Below, piece by piece: positions 32,398-42,121 of a stretch of 64,000 nucleotides of DNA (positions are counted from its first letter, which is position 1; each line of letters starts with the position of its first letter). The notes beneath the pieces are model-generated. The model worked only from the letters and a program-made list of their open reading frames with translations, was not told the origin of the DNA and did no database searches. The position numbers and the translations under genes were made by a program. Source of the stretch: Ostreococcus lucimarinus CCE9901. Taxonomy: Eukaryota; Chlorophyta; Mamiellophyceae; Mamiellales; Bathycoccaceae. The stretch spans positions 558,001 through 622,000 of the forward strand of contig NC_009360.1 of assembly GCF_000092065.1 (NCBI RefSeq), given 5' to 3'.

Positions 32398-33309
32398 TCA
32401 CTGCTGCTCGTCGGGATCGCGCTCGACTGCGGCGCCGGCGAGCCAGCGCTCTAAGTCTTCGTCTCGGCGCGCGTTGCGATACGCGCTCCATCCGTCACCA
32501 GAATCGCTCGACGTCAACTTTTCCGCGCGCTTGCGATCGGCCAGCTCTCGCGCGCGCTCCTTTTTCATCTGCGATTTTGTGTTCAGTTGTTTTTTAATCG
32601 CCGCCGAGCGCCGCTTCGACTCTTCGTCGTCGTTTTCGCGAAGCGCTTCGAGTTGGCGTCTGAAAATTTTCTCCGTCTTTTCGATCACGGCGCGTTGCTT
32701 TTCGATCTTCACCAAGCCTTCGCGGCATCCTTTCGCTTCGCAAGGTAACGTTCCGACGCCTTGACACTTGGCGCACGTCGTCCGACCTTTCGGATACGCG
32801 ACCGCACCCCCCGGCGCGTCGACGTCGCCGACCCAGTCGAGCTCTTCCCGTTGCTTCCAACCCGCGCTCCACTCCATGCGATCCTTCAAAAACTTCACTG
32901 GAATGTCCACCGTGACCGAGGTATCGCATGTCGCGCGAAGCGTGAGCGTTTTCGCCTTGGGAGACGCACCCACGCACTCGAAGTGTCGCCATCCGCGCGT
33001 GCGCTTGTGGGCGGTCCAACGCGTCCCGACCGCGTTCTTCATGTCCACCACGTTCTTCAGGTGATAACCCCCCGGAGGAAGGAAACCTGATGCGTTACAA
33101 TCCTTGCAGTCGCACCTGCCGGTGTCGCGACACTTCCTGCACGCGCACGACGGCGCGTCGGCGCCGGCGTCGGCGTCCCGAGCCCCTCGAGTCGGCGTCG
33201 TCCCCAGGCGAGCCGGCGTCGAAGCGCGCCGAGCGAAGCGTCCCGACGTGCGTCCGGACGTGGACGCGCGCGGCGACGTCGCCGCGGCGACTCGCGCGGC
33301 GAACGCCAT
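32398..33309 (-). CDS. Plastid DnaJ-type zinc-finger protein (no J domain)
   Basis: The protein is 303 residues from the ATG at 33309. The first 45 or so residues are an Arg/Ser/Ala-rich transit peptide. A cysteine cluster follows (residues about 53-75): SCACRKCRDTGRCDCKDCNASGF, a CxxC-type DnaJ zinc-binding half. A second pair lies near 180-200 (CAKCQGVGTLPCEAKGC). The two half-sites together could form one or two zinc centres. Between them is a beta-rich segment with GWRHFECVG and WSAGWKQREELDWVGDV, and after them a charged coiled-coil tail (about 205-270). Related plastid zinc-finger proteins act as assembly factors or disulfide-related chaperones. The exact role here is not known. It lies tandem to the MBOAT gene, 27 bp downstream of its stop. 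Confidence 0.75.
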   Translation of the reverse strand: MAFAARVAAATSPRASTSGRTSGRFARRASTPARLGTTPTRGARDADAGADAPSCACRKCRDTGRCDCKDCNASGFLPPGGYHLKNVVDMKNAVGTRWTAHKRTRGWRHFECVGASPKAKTLTLRATCDTSVTVDIPVKFLKDRMEWSAGWKQREELDWVGDVDAPGGAVAYPKGRTTCAKCQGVGTLPCEAKGCREGLVKIEKQRAVIEKTEKIFRRQLEALRENDDEESKRRSAAIKKQLNTKSQMKKERARELADRKRAEKLTSSDSGDGWSAYRNARRDEDLERWLAGAAVERDPDEQQ

Positions 33310-33336
33310 GAAGCCTGGCGCGGCGCGGAGTGCGGG

Positions 33337-34674
33337 TCAATCGTCGCCTTCGTCGTCTTCGTCTCTCGCGCGTCGATTCCACCAAAACAGCACAAAGTTT
33401 GCGACGACGTATCTCGCGTCGATCGAAATGTTCGTCGTACACTTTGTGAAGAGCACGAAAAGCGCGGTCTGGTAGAGCGCTGCCGCCGTGCGATCGCTCG
33501 ATCGAAGTCGATGACAACACCGCTCGAAGACAACGCCCGCGGTGTTCGCTCCGAAGAAAACAAACCATGCCTTGGACTTCAAGCCGTGAAAGAGCAGAGA
33601 AAACGCCATGACGACGACAACGGAAATCACGCTCGATCCCAGTGGGCGGTAGAGTAAACGCACGAACGCCTCGTGCAGACTGCAGTGAAACTTTCTCCAA
33701 AACGTACCGAACGACGTTCCCGACTTTAGCCAATCGACGCTGACGTCGCGAATGACAACCTGACCGTCGATGACGGCCAGCGCGTGACTAAGATTGAAGA
33801 TCAACGTTGGCCCGGCCCACATCGCCGTCGTGTGCGTCCACGCGTGTGATATCTTTTCAAAGAGCGACGCGTTGGCGACGTCGGCGAAAGGATCGTAATA
33901 CGTCCGATGCGCAAACTCGAGTAACGCGTACCACGTCAAGGAGTCTACGGTCTCCAACGCCGCGTACAACCACCGCCGTCGATCGTGATCACACCGGTGT
34001 CGCTCGAACTCTCTGTAAAAGCAGAAAGGTCCCTTCGCTCTCAGAGGCGGGTACAGCACGTATCTCACGAATTTTCCGAGGTCTGGCGTCGCCGACTCCT
34101 CGACGCACTCTACGCCGAAACACATGACGCGCAGCAAATCGAAGCGACACGCGCGGTAACAGTTGAACGTCGTCGCGTTCATAATTCCGACGCGCGCGAC
34201 GTCCCCCGGTTCGCTTTCCAATTCATCCAAGACCAGATACGCCAAGACGCACGCGACCCAGACGTACGTGCGTTTCCGCCGCGCGCTAAACGGTGCCGCG
34301 CGCACCGCCACCGCGAACGCGTAAAACGCGCACACGAACGCCAGCACCCCGATCGTCCACCGCGCGCCGTGCGCCATCATCGCGACCGCGATCGCCATCG
34401 CCGTCGCCGCGCGTCGTCCGCGTCGTCCCGCGCCGACGTACGCCGCCGTCGACGCCACCTCCCACGCCAACGGCCCGCCCTCGACGTACTCGAACACGCG
34501 CGCGTGAAACGTCCACCGCCGTCCGATCCGATCGTCATCGCGCGCGCGCGCGCCGCCGCGCGTCGTCCGCGCCAACGTCGCCGCGCACGCCGCCGCCGCG
34601 CACCACCGCGCGTTCGCCGTCCACCCGAACCGATCGCGTCGTCGTCGTCGCCGCGGTCCGTCGTCGCGATCCAT
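33337..34674 (-). CDS. MBOAT-family acyltransferase, HHAT/GUP1 type
   Basis: The protein is 445 residues from the ATG at 34674; the longer frame starts only with GTG. About eight to ten hydrophobic helices are visible. Family marks are GKFVRYVLYPPLRAKGPFCFYREF (near residue 200-225), SFGTFWRKFHCSLHEAFVRLLYRPLGSS, and the late SLLFHGLKS with the probable catalytic histidine. The YPPL...GP and FWR-FH pattern is that of HHAT and yeast GUP1, which act on protein N-termini or on GPI-anchor lipids in the ER, rather than of DGAT1. The substrate cannot be told from sequence. It is divergent from PPOX across about 195 bp. Confidence 0.8.
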   Translation of the reverse strand: MDRDDGPRRRRRRDRFGWTANARWCAAAACAATLARTTRGGARARDDDRIGRRWTFHARVFEYVEGGPLAWEVASTAAYVGAGRRGRRAATAMAIAVAMMAHGARWTIGVLAFVCAFYAFAVAVRAAPFSARRKRTYVWVACVLAYLVLDELESEPGDVARVGIMNATTFNCYRACRFDLLRVMCFGVECVEESATPDLGKFVRYVLYPPLRAKGPFCFYREFERHRCDHDRRRWLYAALETVDSLTWYALLEFAHRTYYDPFADVANASLFEKISHAWTHTTAMWAGPTLIFNLSHALAVIDGQVVIRDVSVDWLKSGTSFGTFWRKFHCSLHEAFVRLLYRPLGSSVISVVVVMAFSLLFHGLKSKAWFVFFGANTAGVVFERCCHRLRSSDRTAAALYQTALFVLFTKCTTNISIDARYVVANFVLFWWNRRARDEDDEGDD

Positions 34675-34869
34675 CGCGCGTCGTCGGGTCGCGGTCACCG
34701 TCGCGCGCCGTCGCGCGCGCTCGGCGTCGCGCGGTGACGCGTCGCGCGCGTCGAGCCGTCGCGTCGACGCCGAGCCGTCGCGTCAAACCCAAAAACGACG
34801 ATTCGCGTCCCAGGGCCGCGATCGCGCGCGATCGATCGGGGCGTCTTATCCGTCCCGCACATCGGCGCG
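34675..34869. promoter_or_regulatory. Shared divergent promoter, MBOAT and PPOX
   Basis: About 195 bp lie between the two ATGs. The sequence is GC-rich with repeated CGTCGCG blocks, and no TATA box is visible. It contains both promoters. Confidence 0.55.
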
Positions 34870-34871
34870 AT

Positions 34872-34902
<31 letters not shown>

Positions 34903-36483
34903 ACGGCGACGCGGTGCGCGCGCGACGCGCGCGCGCGACGGGGAGGGACGACGACGGCGACGCGCGCGCGCGCGCGCGCGACGACGGCGGCGGCGACGCG
35001 CGACGTCGACGTCGTCGTCGTCGGCGCGGGCGTCAGCGGCCTGTCCACGGCGCACACGCTGAAGATGAAAAAGATGCGCGAGGCGACGGTGCTCGTCACG
35101 GAGGCGCGCGAACGCGTCGGAGGGAACGTCACGAGTCGATCGGATGGGACGTACACGTGGGAGGAGGGACCGAACTCGTATCAGCCGGGGGATGCGATCT
35201 TGACGCTGGCGTGCGACGCGGGGATGCGCGACGACATCTTGCTGGCGGATCCGGCGAGCAATCGGTACGTGCTGTGGGACGGGAAGCTGCGGATTTTACC
35301 GCACAGCATTGAGAGCGCGGTGTTGGGGGATTTTTTGACGTGGCCGGGGAAGATTCGGGCGGGATTGGGGGCGATCGGAATCAGGCCGCCGGCGCCGGGC
35401 AAGGAGGAGAGCGTGAAGGAGTTCGTGAGCAGAAACTTGGGGACGGAGGCGTTCGAACGTCTGATCGAACCGTTTTGCTCGGGCGTGTACGCGGGTGATC
35501 CCGCGGCGCTGTCGTCCGTGGCGGCGACGGGGCGCGTGCAACGACTCGAACCGCTCGGCGGGTCGCTCGTCGCCGGCGCCATCATGGCGCAAAAGGAGGC
35601 GGCGCAGAACAAGAAACCGCGCGATCCGCGCCTTCCCGAGGTCAAGGGCCAAACCGTCGGCTCGTTCCGCGGTGGTTTGAAGACGTTCCCGGAGGGTTTG
35701 GCCAAGCAGCTCGGCGACGACGTCGTCAAGTGCAACTGGAAGCTCGTCGGCGTCTCGAAATCCGCCGAGGGCGGGTACGAGTGCGCGTACGACACCCCAG
35801 AAGGGCCGCAAACGGTGAGAACGAAGTGTTTGTTGCTCACCGCGCCGGCTTACGTCGCGGCCGAGATGGTTAAGGACATGGCTCCCGCGGCGGCGACGGC
35901 GCTGAACAAGTTTTACTACCCACCCGTCGCGTCGGTGACGATTTCCTACAAGAAGGATTCGTTCCGCCTCGACGGCACCAGCGCGTTACCCGAAGGCGGC
36001 CTCACTGGCTTCGGTCAGCTCCACCCGCGCTCGCAAGGCATTCGCACGCTCGGCACGATTTATAGCTCGAGCCTGTTCAAGGACGACAAGCGTCAACCGG
36101 ACGACGAGTTCATGATTTTGAACTACATCGGCGGCGCGCGCGACGTCGCGATTAAAGACTTGAGCGAGGAGGAGCTCGTGAAGCAAGTCCACGAGGACGC
36201 CTTGAAGACAATCTTGAAGCCCGGTACGCCGCTTCCCAAGGTTGTCGGCGTCAAGGTTTGGGAAAAGGCCATCCCGCAATTCAACCTCGGCCACTTGGAC
36301 GTCCTCGCCGAAGCCGAGAACGCGTTAACCGCCGCCGACTGCGGCGAAAAAGACGGCTTGTTCCTCGGCGGCAACTACACCGCGGGCGTCGCGTTGGGTC
36401 GATGCGTCGAGTTCGGCATCGAGCAAGCGGACGAAGTCGTGGCGTACTTAAACGCCGCATCCAAGAAGGCCGTCGCGGTGTGA
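34870..36483 (+). CDS. PPOX: Protoporphyrinogen IX oxidase, plastid
   Basis: The protein is 537 residues. It starts with a poly-Thr run encoded by ACG repeats and an Arg/Ala-rich transit peptide (about 1-44). The FAD-binding Rossmann motif DVVVVGAGVSGLSTAHTL lies near residues 47-64, followed by EARERVGGNVTS and TWEEGPNSYQPGD. Later family blocks include LIEPFCSGVYAGDP, VGSFRGGLKTFPEGLA and, near the C-terminus, GLFLGGNYTAGVALGRCVEFG. It oxidises protoporphyrinogen IX to protoporphyrin IX, the last step shared by chlorophyll and haem synthesis, in plastid membranes. The length fits plant PPOX1. It is divergent from the MBOAT gene. Confidence 0.96.
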
Positions 36484-36748
36484 TGCCGCCCTGTAATTAC
36501 AGTAACCGTTTAATATTCGCCTCGACGTTTCTCTCGCGGCTCGCCTCCGCCTCGGGCGCCACGCTCGCCGCGTCAGATCGGCAGAATCCCGCGCCTGGCG
36601 CGACCAAAACCTCGCGATAACCTCGCGAGCGTACCACATCGCGTGTACAACTGCACGCACGCGCTTCGCACGCGCGCTCACTCGCCCCGCGCGCGCACCG
36701 ACGCGGCGCTCTTCGAATCTCTCGCGCGGATTATAATCGCCATCGCCG

Positions 36749-39700
36749 ATGGGCGTCCCGAAGTTTTTCCGATGGCTCGCCGAGCGCTACCCGCTGCTCC
36801 AGCAAGAGATCGCGGGAAATCAGATCCCGGGGATCGATAACTTGTACCTGGACATGAATGGTGTCATTCACAACTGCTCGCACGGCGCAGGGACGGATGT
36901 GAATACGCGAATGACTGAAGACGAGATGATGTCCAAGGTTTTCGCGTATTTGGATCATCTGTTTCGAATGACGCGACCGAATAAGATGCTGTACATGGCG
37001 ATCGATGGCGTGGCACCGCGAGCGAAGATGAACCAACAGCGGAGTCGACGATTTCGAAGCGCGGCGGAGGCGGCGAAGGACCGCGAGGAAGCGCGTGCGA
37101 GAGGCGAACCGGAGCCGGAGGGCGAACCGTTTGATTCCAACTGTATCACGCCGGGGACGGAGTTCATGGCGCGGTTGACGGAACATTTGAAATTCTACGT
37201 GCGTAAGAAGCAAACGGAAGATCCACTTTGGGCAAAGGTGACGGTGATATTGTCTGGGCACGAAGTCAGAGGTGAGGGCGAGCATAAAATCATGGAGCAC
37301 ATTCGATGGGCGCGAACGCAGCCGGACTGGGAGCCGAATCAAACGCACTGTTTGTACGGCCTCGACGCCGATCTTATCATGCTTGCTCTCGTCACGCACG
37401 AACCTCACTTTTGTTTGCTTCGTGAGGTCGTGAAGTTTGGCGGCGGCGAGAAAGGGCAGCCGAGCCGGGAGATTTTGTCCAATCCCACCGACGACGGCTT
37501 CATCTTGTTGCACATCGGCTTGTTGCGCGAGTACTTGGATTTAGAATTCCGCGAAAAGAATCTTCCGTTCGGATACGAGCTCGAGCGCGTCATCGATGAC
37601 TTCATCTTACTGTGCATGCTCGTCGGGAACGATTTCTTGCCCGCTCTGCCGACGCTGAACATCGCCGAGGGCGCGCTGAACACGCTCTTCAAAGTGTACC
37701 ACGACACGTTGCCGATGCTTGGAGGTTATATCACTGGCGATGAAGGGGGGGGTACTTTTAACCCTGAACGTTTGGAGAAGATCATGAGCATCATGGCGAC
37801 GTTCGAGCGACAGGTGTTGGAAGAGCGCGCGATGGATGTCGAGAAGGAAGAGGAGAAGAAGTCTCGACGAAAAGGTCGCAACGGTGGTTCCGCGTCCGAT
37901 CTCACTCCCGAGGAGAAGTTCGACAAGGATTTGAGTGAGATGAGCGACACCGAAGGCGTGCCACAAGTTTCTGCCGACCCGACAATGATGAACGCTGCGA
38001 AGCGGGCGCTGATTCTCGAAGGTGGCGAGGAGGGCTTGCAAGCGTGGAAGGATACGTACTATCGCGAAAAGCTCGGTTTGAAGATTGGCGAAGCTGCACC
38101 GCTGGGTGAAATTAGACAAGCTTATTTCGATGGTTTGAACTGGGTCTTGCGTTACTACTATCGTGGTGTTGCGTCCTGGACTTGGTACTATCCCTACCAT
38201 TACGCGCCGATGGCGAGCGACTTGTGCGCCGGCATGGGCGGTCTCACGTCTGAGTTCGATTACGGCGAACCGTTCAAACCTTTCGAGCAGCTCATGGCTG
38301 TACAACCACCATCGAGCTCCAAGTTACTCCCCGAGCCATTCCGCCACTTCATGGAAGATCCGCAGTCGCCCTTGGCTGAGTTCTTCCCGGAAGACATCAA
38401 AGTTGACTTTGAAGGCAAGCGCAACGACTGGGAAGGCGTCGTGCTGTTGCCCTTTTTGGACGCCGATCGCTTGAAGGCTGCGGTCGCTTCCGTGGAACCG
38501 TCGCAGCTGACTGCTGGTCAAATCGCGCGAAATGTGCCCGGTAATCTTATATATTTCAACCACGCCCCCTCGGGCGCGGGAGACGTGCAGAGCACTTTGC
38601 CAAAGTCCTTTGCAGGCTTGTTTCCGGCGAAGAGTAAGATGACCATGCGCATGCCGCCGGGCGAGTTCCCGGATGAGATGAAGTGCTTCGGTGGCGAAGA
38701 TTCCGTGTTTCCAGGAACGACGCTTGGTTTAGACAGTCCAAGCGGCTTCCCGACGATCCGCACACTCCCCGTGTCGGGGTCTTTGAAAACCGCAGGCGTC
38801 AAAGTGTTTGGAAACGCGTCGAAGAAGGAATCGCTCATCATTCAAATCAACGGCGTAGACGTAAACTTGGTCGGAAACTTGGCGGGAGTCGGTGCGAAGG
38901 ACATTGCTCCAAGTCTCGTGAATAAACGTGTGCAAATTAAGTGGCCATATCTCCAAGAAGCTCTCGTCGTGGGCGTTTCCGACTCGAAGGAACGCATCGT
39001 TCCCGTTATCGGCAAGCCAAACGAGTTAGCAAGCAAGCCGAATAATGCCACGGAATGGAGCGCGGACATGGAAAAGGTTACCCGCGAGTATCTCGAGAAG
39101 TACGGTGTTAGTGCAGGGCGTTCGAACATTGCGCTACATTGCCGTGCGTGCGAAGGGCTCGTGAGACATCCGGACGGATCTTTGCAGAAGCGTTTCTCCA
39201 AGACAGAGATGACGGTGCCGATTCAGCTCGTCATCGCCAAGCACAACGCCCCTTCGACGCGTATGGACGAGCGTCCCGCGCTCGACGTCGGTGAGTCTAC
39301 TGGTGATTTCGTCGACGGTGATGTCGCGCTGTTCCTGGGTCGCTCAAACTTTGGAGCGCTGGCTGTCGTCACGGATGTTTCCCCCGCTGGTTTGGGCGTC
39401 TCGCTTCACCCCGTGCCTCTGGACACTGGCTTGTCGCGCCGCATTTTAAAAGGCGTTGGACAACGTTACATGGCCAGCGGTGAGATGGCACGTAAACTAG
39501 GAGTGAACCCGAAAGTTATCGGTTGCCTCACGGGCGCGGTCTGGGTGCAAGAGAGCGCCAAGGCGTCTCGCGGCGATCGCGTCGACGTCGGTCTGAACTT
39601 GAAGCACAATGGTAAAATGTTGTGCGTCGCGGGCTACTGTCGCCCGACACAAGGCGACAAGCCGGGTTGGGAATACAGTCAAGAGGCGTTGCGAGTGTTG

Positions 39701-41026
39701 CAAGAGTACAAGCGTGCGCATCATTGGGTTTTCGCCGCGGTCGATGCCGTTGATGACATGCGCGACGGAATCAACCTCGAAGACTTCATGGCGGACACGC
39801 CCGAGGCTGGACGTCTCGCCGCAGTCAAGGGCGTGAAGGCGTGGTTAAAGGCGCATCCCATCGCACGCCGGCCGCTTGTGCCAGCTTCGTCACAAGTCGC
39901 GACGGAGGAAGCGATTCGAACGCTCGTGAGCACGACCGCCGGTGGTGGTAAGCAGCCCAAGGTGGTCGATCTCGAGGGCGTGTCTCCGCTCTTGCTCATG
40001 CGCCCGGTGACCGAAGGTGCCATCGTCGACTTGTACGCCGGTGGTGATTTCGAACTCGGCGATCGCGTCATCATGGTAGGAGACAGTGGTCAACCCGCGT
40101 TTGGTTCGCGCGGCGCGATCGTCGCCGTGCACACGTACACGGACGCGCACACGCAAGACGCGCACGCTGAATCTGTGGAAGTGTTGTTCGACGAAGACTT
40201 TGTCGGCGGTAACGATCTTCACGGTATGATTCCAAACAAACGCGGCGCCATGCTTCCGGTGGCGCAGCTCATCAACTTGTCGCACCCGCCTGCAATGCCG
40301 AACCTCGGCAGCGCGGCGCCCAAGGTTGTGGTTAAAGACGCCAAGGGTGATATGAGCGCTCCGACGCAGTGGAGCGAGCGGGCGCCCAAGATCGAACGCG
40401 AAGTCGTCGTGCAGCCGAAACTCCCCGAGAAGGACAGCAAGGGCTTCGCCAGCGCGAAGGGCGCTGGTCGGGGCAAGGCGAAAGCAAGCGCCGCTCCGTC
40501 ACCAGCGATGATTCCGAGTAACGCGCGCATGCTCTCGATGTTGAACAACGCCAAGATTGCCTCCGTCGAAGCCAAGGCGGCCAAGCCGAAGAAGGCACCG
40601 ATGAGCGTGGCCGAGCTCGAGGCGCAAATGCTCAAGATGATGTCGCCTCCGAAACCACCGGCCAAGCCCGCGGATGGGTTGAAAAAGAAGCCGATGAGCA
40701 TCAAGGAGTTGGAGGAGAGCATCTTGGCCGCCGCCGCCTCTGGCGACGCGCCGCCCGCGCCGCCGGGCCCCAAACCGACCGAATCCCCCAACCCTCCGCG
40801 CAAGCCGAGAACGAAGAAACCAGTCGCCGCCGAGCCCGCCGCAACGCCACCGCTCCCTCCGACCCCACCACCGATGCCATCCGCCGCCATGCTGTCGAAA
40901 ACCGCCGCGAACGACGCGTCCGAACCCGCGTCGAGCGCCGAAGCCGAAGCCGAAGCCGAAGCCGAAGCCAAGCCCGCGACTCGCCGCATGGTTCCCCGCT
41001 TCCTTCTTCGCACCGGTAAATCGTGA
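36749..41026 (+). CDS. XRN1: 5'-3' exoribonuclease, XRN1 type
   Basis: The protein is 1,425 residues from ATG with the family start MGVPKFFRWLAERYP. The catalytic half shows DNLYLDMNGVIHNCSH, AIDGVAPRAKMNQQRSRRFR, FDSNCITPGTEFMARL, SGHEVRGEGEHKIMEHIR, CLYGLDADLIMLALVTHEP and MLVGNDFLPALPTL, so the acidic metal-binding residues are in place. Downstream it keeps XRN1-specific regions (DVGLNLKHNGKMLCVAGYCRP, about residues 950-970) found in cytoplasmic XRN1 and not in XRN2/XRN4. The Pro/Ala/Lys-rich tail (about 1200-1425) carries the twice-used motif PMS(V/I)-x-ELE and an AE dipeptide run. XRN1 degrades decapped mRNA in the cytoplasm. Confidence 0.93.
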   Translation: MGVPKFFRWLAERYPLLQQEIAGNQIPGIDNLYLDMNGVIHNCSHGAGTDVNTRMTEDEMMSKVFAYLDHLFRMTRPNKMLYMAIDGVAPRAKMNQQRSRRFRSAAEAAKDREEARARGEPEPEGEPFDSNCITPGTEFMARLTEHLKFYVRKKQTEDPLWAKVTVILSGHEVRGEGEHKIMEHIRWARTQPDWEPNQTHCLYGLDADLIMLALVTHEPHFCLLREVVKFGGGEKGQPSREILSNPTDDGFILLHIGLLREYLDLEFREKNLPFGYELERVIDDFILLCMLVGNDFLPALPTLNIAEGALNTLFKVYHDTLPMLGGYITGDEGGGTFNPERLEKIMSIMATFERQVLEERAMDVEKEEEKKSRRKGRNGGSASDLTPEEKFDKDLSEMSDTEGVPQVSADPTMMNAAKRALILEGGEEGLQAWKDTYYREKLGLKIGEAAPLGEIRQAYFDGLNWVLRYYYRGVASWTWYYPYHYAPMASDLCAGMGGLTSEFDYGEPFKPFEQLMAVQPPSSSKLLPEPFRHFMEDPQSPLAEFFPEDIKVDFEGKRNDWEGVVLLPFLDADRLKAAVASVEPSQLTAGQIARNVPGNLIYFNHAPSGAGDVQSTLPKSFAGLFPAKSKMTMRMPPGEFPDEMKCFGGEDSVFPGTTLGLDSPSGFPTIRTLPVSGSLKTAGVKVFGNASKKESLIIQINGVDVNLVGNLAGVGAKDIAPSLVNKRVQIKWPYLQEALVVGVSDSKERIVPVIGKPNELASKPNNATEWSADMEKVTREYLEKYGVSAGRSNIALHCRACEGLVRHPDGSLQKRFSKTEMTVPIQLVIAKHNAPSTRMDERPALDVGESTGDFVDGDVALFLGRSNFGALAVVTDVSPAGLGVSLHPVPLDTGLSRRILKGVGQRYMASGEMARKLGVNPKVIGCLTGAVWVQESAKASRGDRVDVGLNLKHNGKMLCVAGYCRPTQGDKPGWEYSQEALRVLQEYKRAHHWVFAAVDAVDDMRDGINLEDFMADTPEAGRLAAVKGVKAWLKAHPIARRPLVPASSQVATEEAIRTLVSTTAGGGKQPKVVDLEGVSPLLLMRPVTEGAIVDLYAGGDFELGDRVIMVGDSGQPAFGSRGAIVAVHTYTDAHTQDAHAESVEVLFDEDFVGGNDLHGMIPNKRGAMLPVAQLINLSHPPAMPNLGSAAPKVVVKDAKGDMSAPTQWSERAPKIEREVVVQPKLPEKDSKGFASAKGAGRGKAKASAAPSPAMIPSNARMLSMLNNAKIASVEAKAAKPKKAPMSVAELEAQMLKMMSPPKPPAKPADGLKKKPMSIKELEESILAAAASGDAPPAPPGPKPTESPNPPRKPRTKKPVAAEPAATPPLPPTPPPMPSAAMLSKTAANDASEPASSAEAEAEAEAEAKPATRRMVPRFLLRTGKS
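40937..40969. repeat. GCCGAA hexanucleotide run in XRN1
   Basis: Five exact GCCGAA units plus one GCC encode an Ala-Glu dipeptide run near the C-terminus of XRN1. It is a coding microsatellite and likely varies in length between strains. Confidence 0.95.
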
Positions 41027-41224
41027 TCTGAGATTTGATTCGTAGAGACGTCGTCTCGACGGCGTCGGTATAACACGTTTGTAGTAGATCTGTACGCGTC
41101 TCGCTCGCGCCGTCCTCGCTCGGAGGGTTTAGGCCTCGCTGGCTGCCCGCTTATCCATCATCGCATCTTGTCGCCCGTCGCCCGCTTCGCGCGCGCACTT
41201 CGCGTCGCTCGCGGTCTCGACGCG

Positions 41225-42013
41225 ATGTTCGCGCGCACGACGTCCACGCCCGCCGCCCTCGCGCGCGCGACGCCTCGCGCTTCGCGCGCCGCGCCGCGCA
41301 CCGCCGCCGCGCGCCCGTCGTCGTCATCGATCGCGCGCGTCGGCGTCGCCGCGCGCGCGCCTCGCGCGGTGCGCGCGCCGACCGCGCGCGCCGACCGAAC
41401 CGCCGTCGTCTCGCGCGGCTTGTTCGACGGCGATAAGGACGAAGGCGGCACCGCGACGGCGCGCGTGAGCACGGACGCGGTGATGATCGACCCGGTGGTC
41501 GGCGCGAAACGCTTCAGCAACTACTTCTGGGCGGGCGTCGTCACCGCGGGCAGCACGGGATTCCTGCTCACCGGCGCGTCGGCGTACCTGCACCACAACC
41601 TGGTGTTTTTCCTCGACGCGACGGACATCAAGTTCTTCCCGCAGGGATTGGTGATGTCGTTTTACGGCGTCGCCGGCGCGATGCTCGCGACGTATCTCTG
41701 GTTGACGATTTCCTGGGACGTCGGCGCCGGATACAACGAATTCAACAAGGATGAGGGAATCATGCGAATTTTCCGCTACGGGTTCCCGGGGAAGAATCGT
41801 CGGGTGAATCTGGTGAGCGATCTCGCCGACGTGCAGGCGGTTCGCGTGGAGATCAGCGAGGGCGTCAACCCGCGGCGCGTGGTGTACGTTCGATGCAAGG
41901 GCAAGCGCGACATCCCGCTCACCCGCATCGGGCAACCGCTGACGCTGGCGGAGGTGGAGCAGCGCGCGGCGGATTTGGCCAAGTTTTTGCAGGTTCCGAT
42001 CGAGGGTCTTTGA
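41225..42013 (+). CDS. ycf4: Photosystem I assembly protein Ycf4, nuclear-encoded
   Basis: The protein is 262 residues from the ATG at 41225; the upstream frame begins only with TTG. About 75 residues of Arg/Ala/Ser-rich transit peptide precede a full-length Ycf4 of the usual 185 or so residues. Family blocks are RFSNYFWAGVVTAGSTGFLLTGASAYL (first membrane helix), FFPQGLVMSFYGVAGAMLATYLWLTI (second helix), WDVGAGYNEFNKDEGIMRIFRYGFPGKNRR, then RVEISEGVNPRRVVYVRCKG and DIPLTRIGQPL. Ycf4 helps assemble photosystem I in the thylakoid. It is normally a plastid gene in green algae and plants. The transit peptide and the flanking nuclear genes show that it has moved to the nucleus here. Neighbours show no functional link. 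Confidence 0.95.
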   Translation: MFARTTSTPAALARATPRASRAAPRTAAARPSSSSIARVGVAARAPRAVRAPTARADRTAVVSRGLFDGDKDEGGTATARVSTDAVMIDPVVGAKRFSNYFWAGVVTAGSTGFLLTGASAYLHHNLVFFLDATDIKFFPQGLVMSFYGVAGAMLATYLWLTISWDVGAGYNEFNKDEGIMRIFRYGFPGKNRRVNLVSDLADVQAVRVEISEGVNPRRVVYVRCKGKRDIPLTRIGQPLTLAEVEQRAADLAKFLQVPIEGL

Positions 42014-42121
42014 CGCATCCTCGTCCTCGCGTCCGCCTTTGCTTTAATCATTGATTTATTCAACCTTAGCGCACCACATTCGCCGCTTCGTTCGCGCGCC
42101 TCAGTCCGCGACGCCCGCGCG

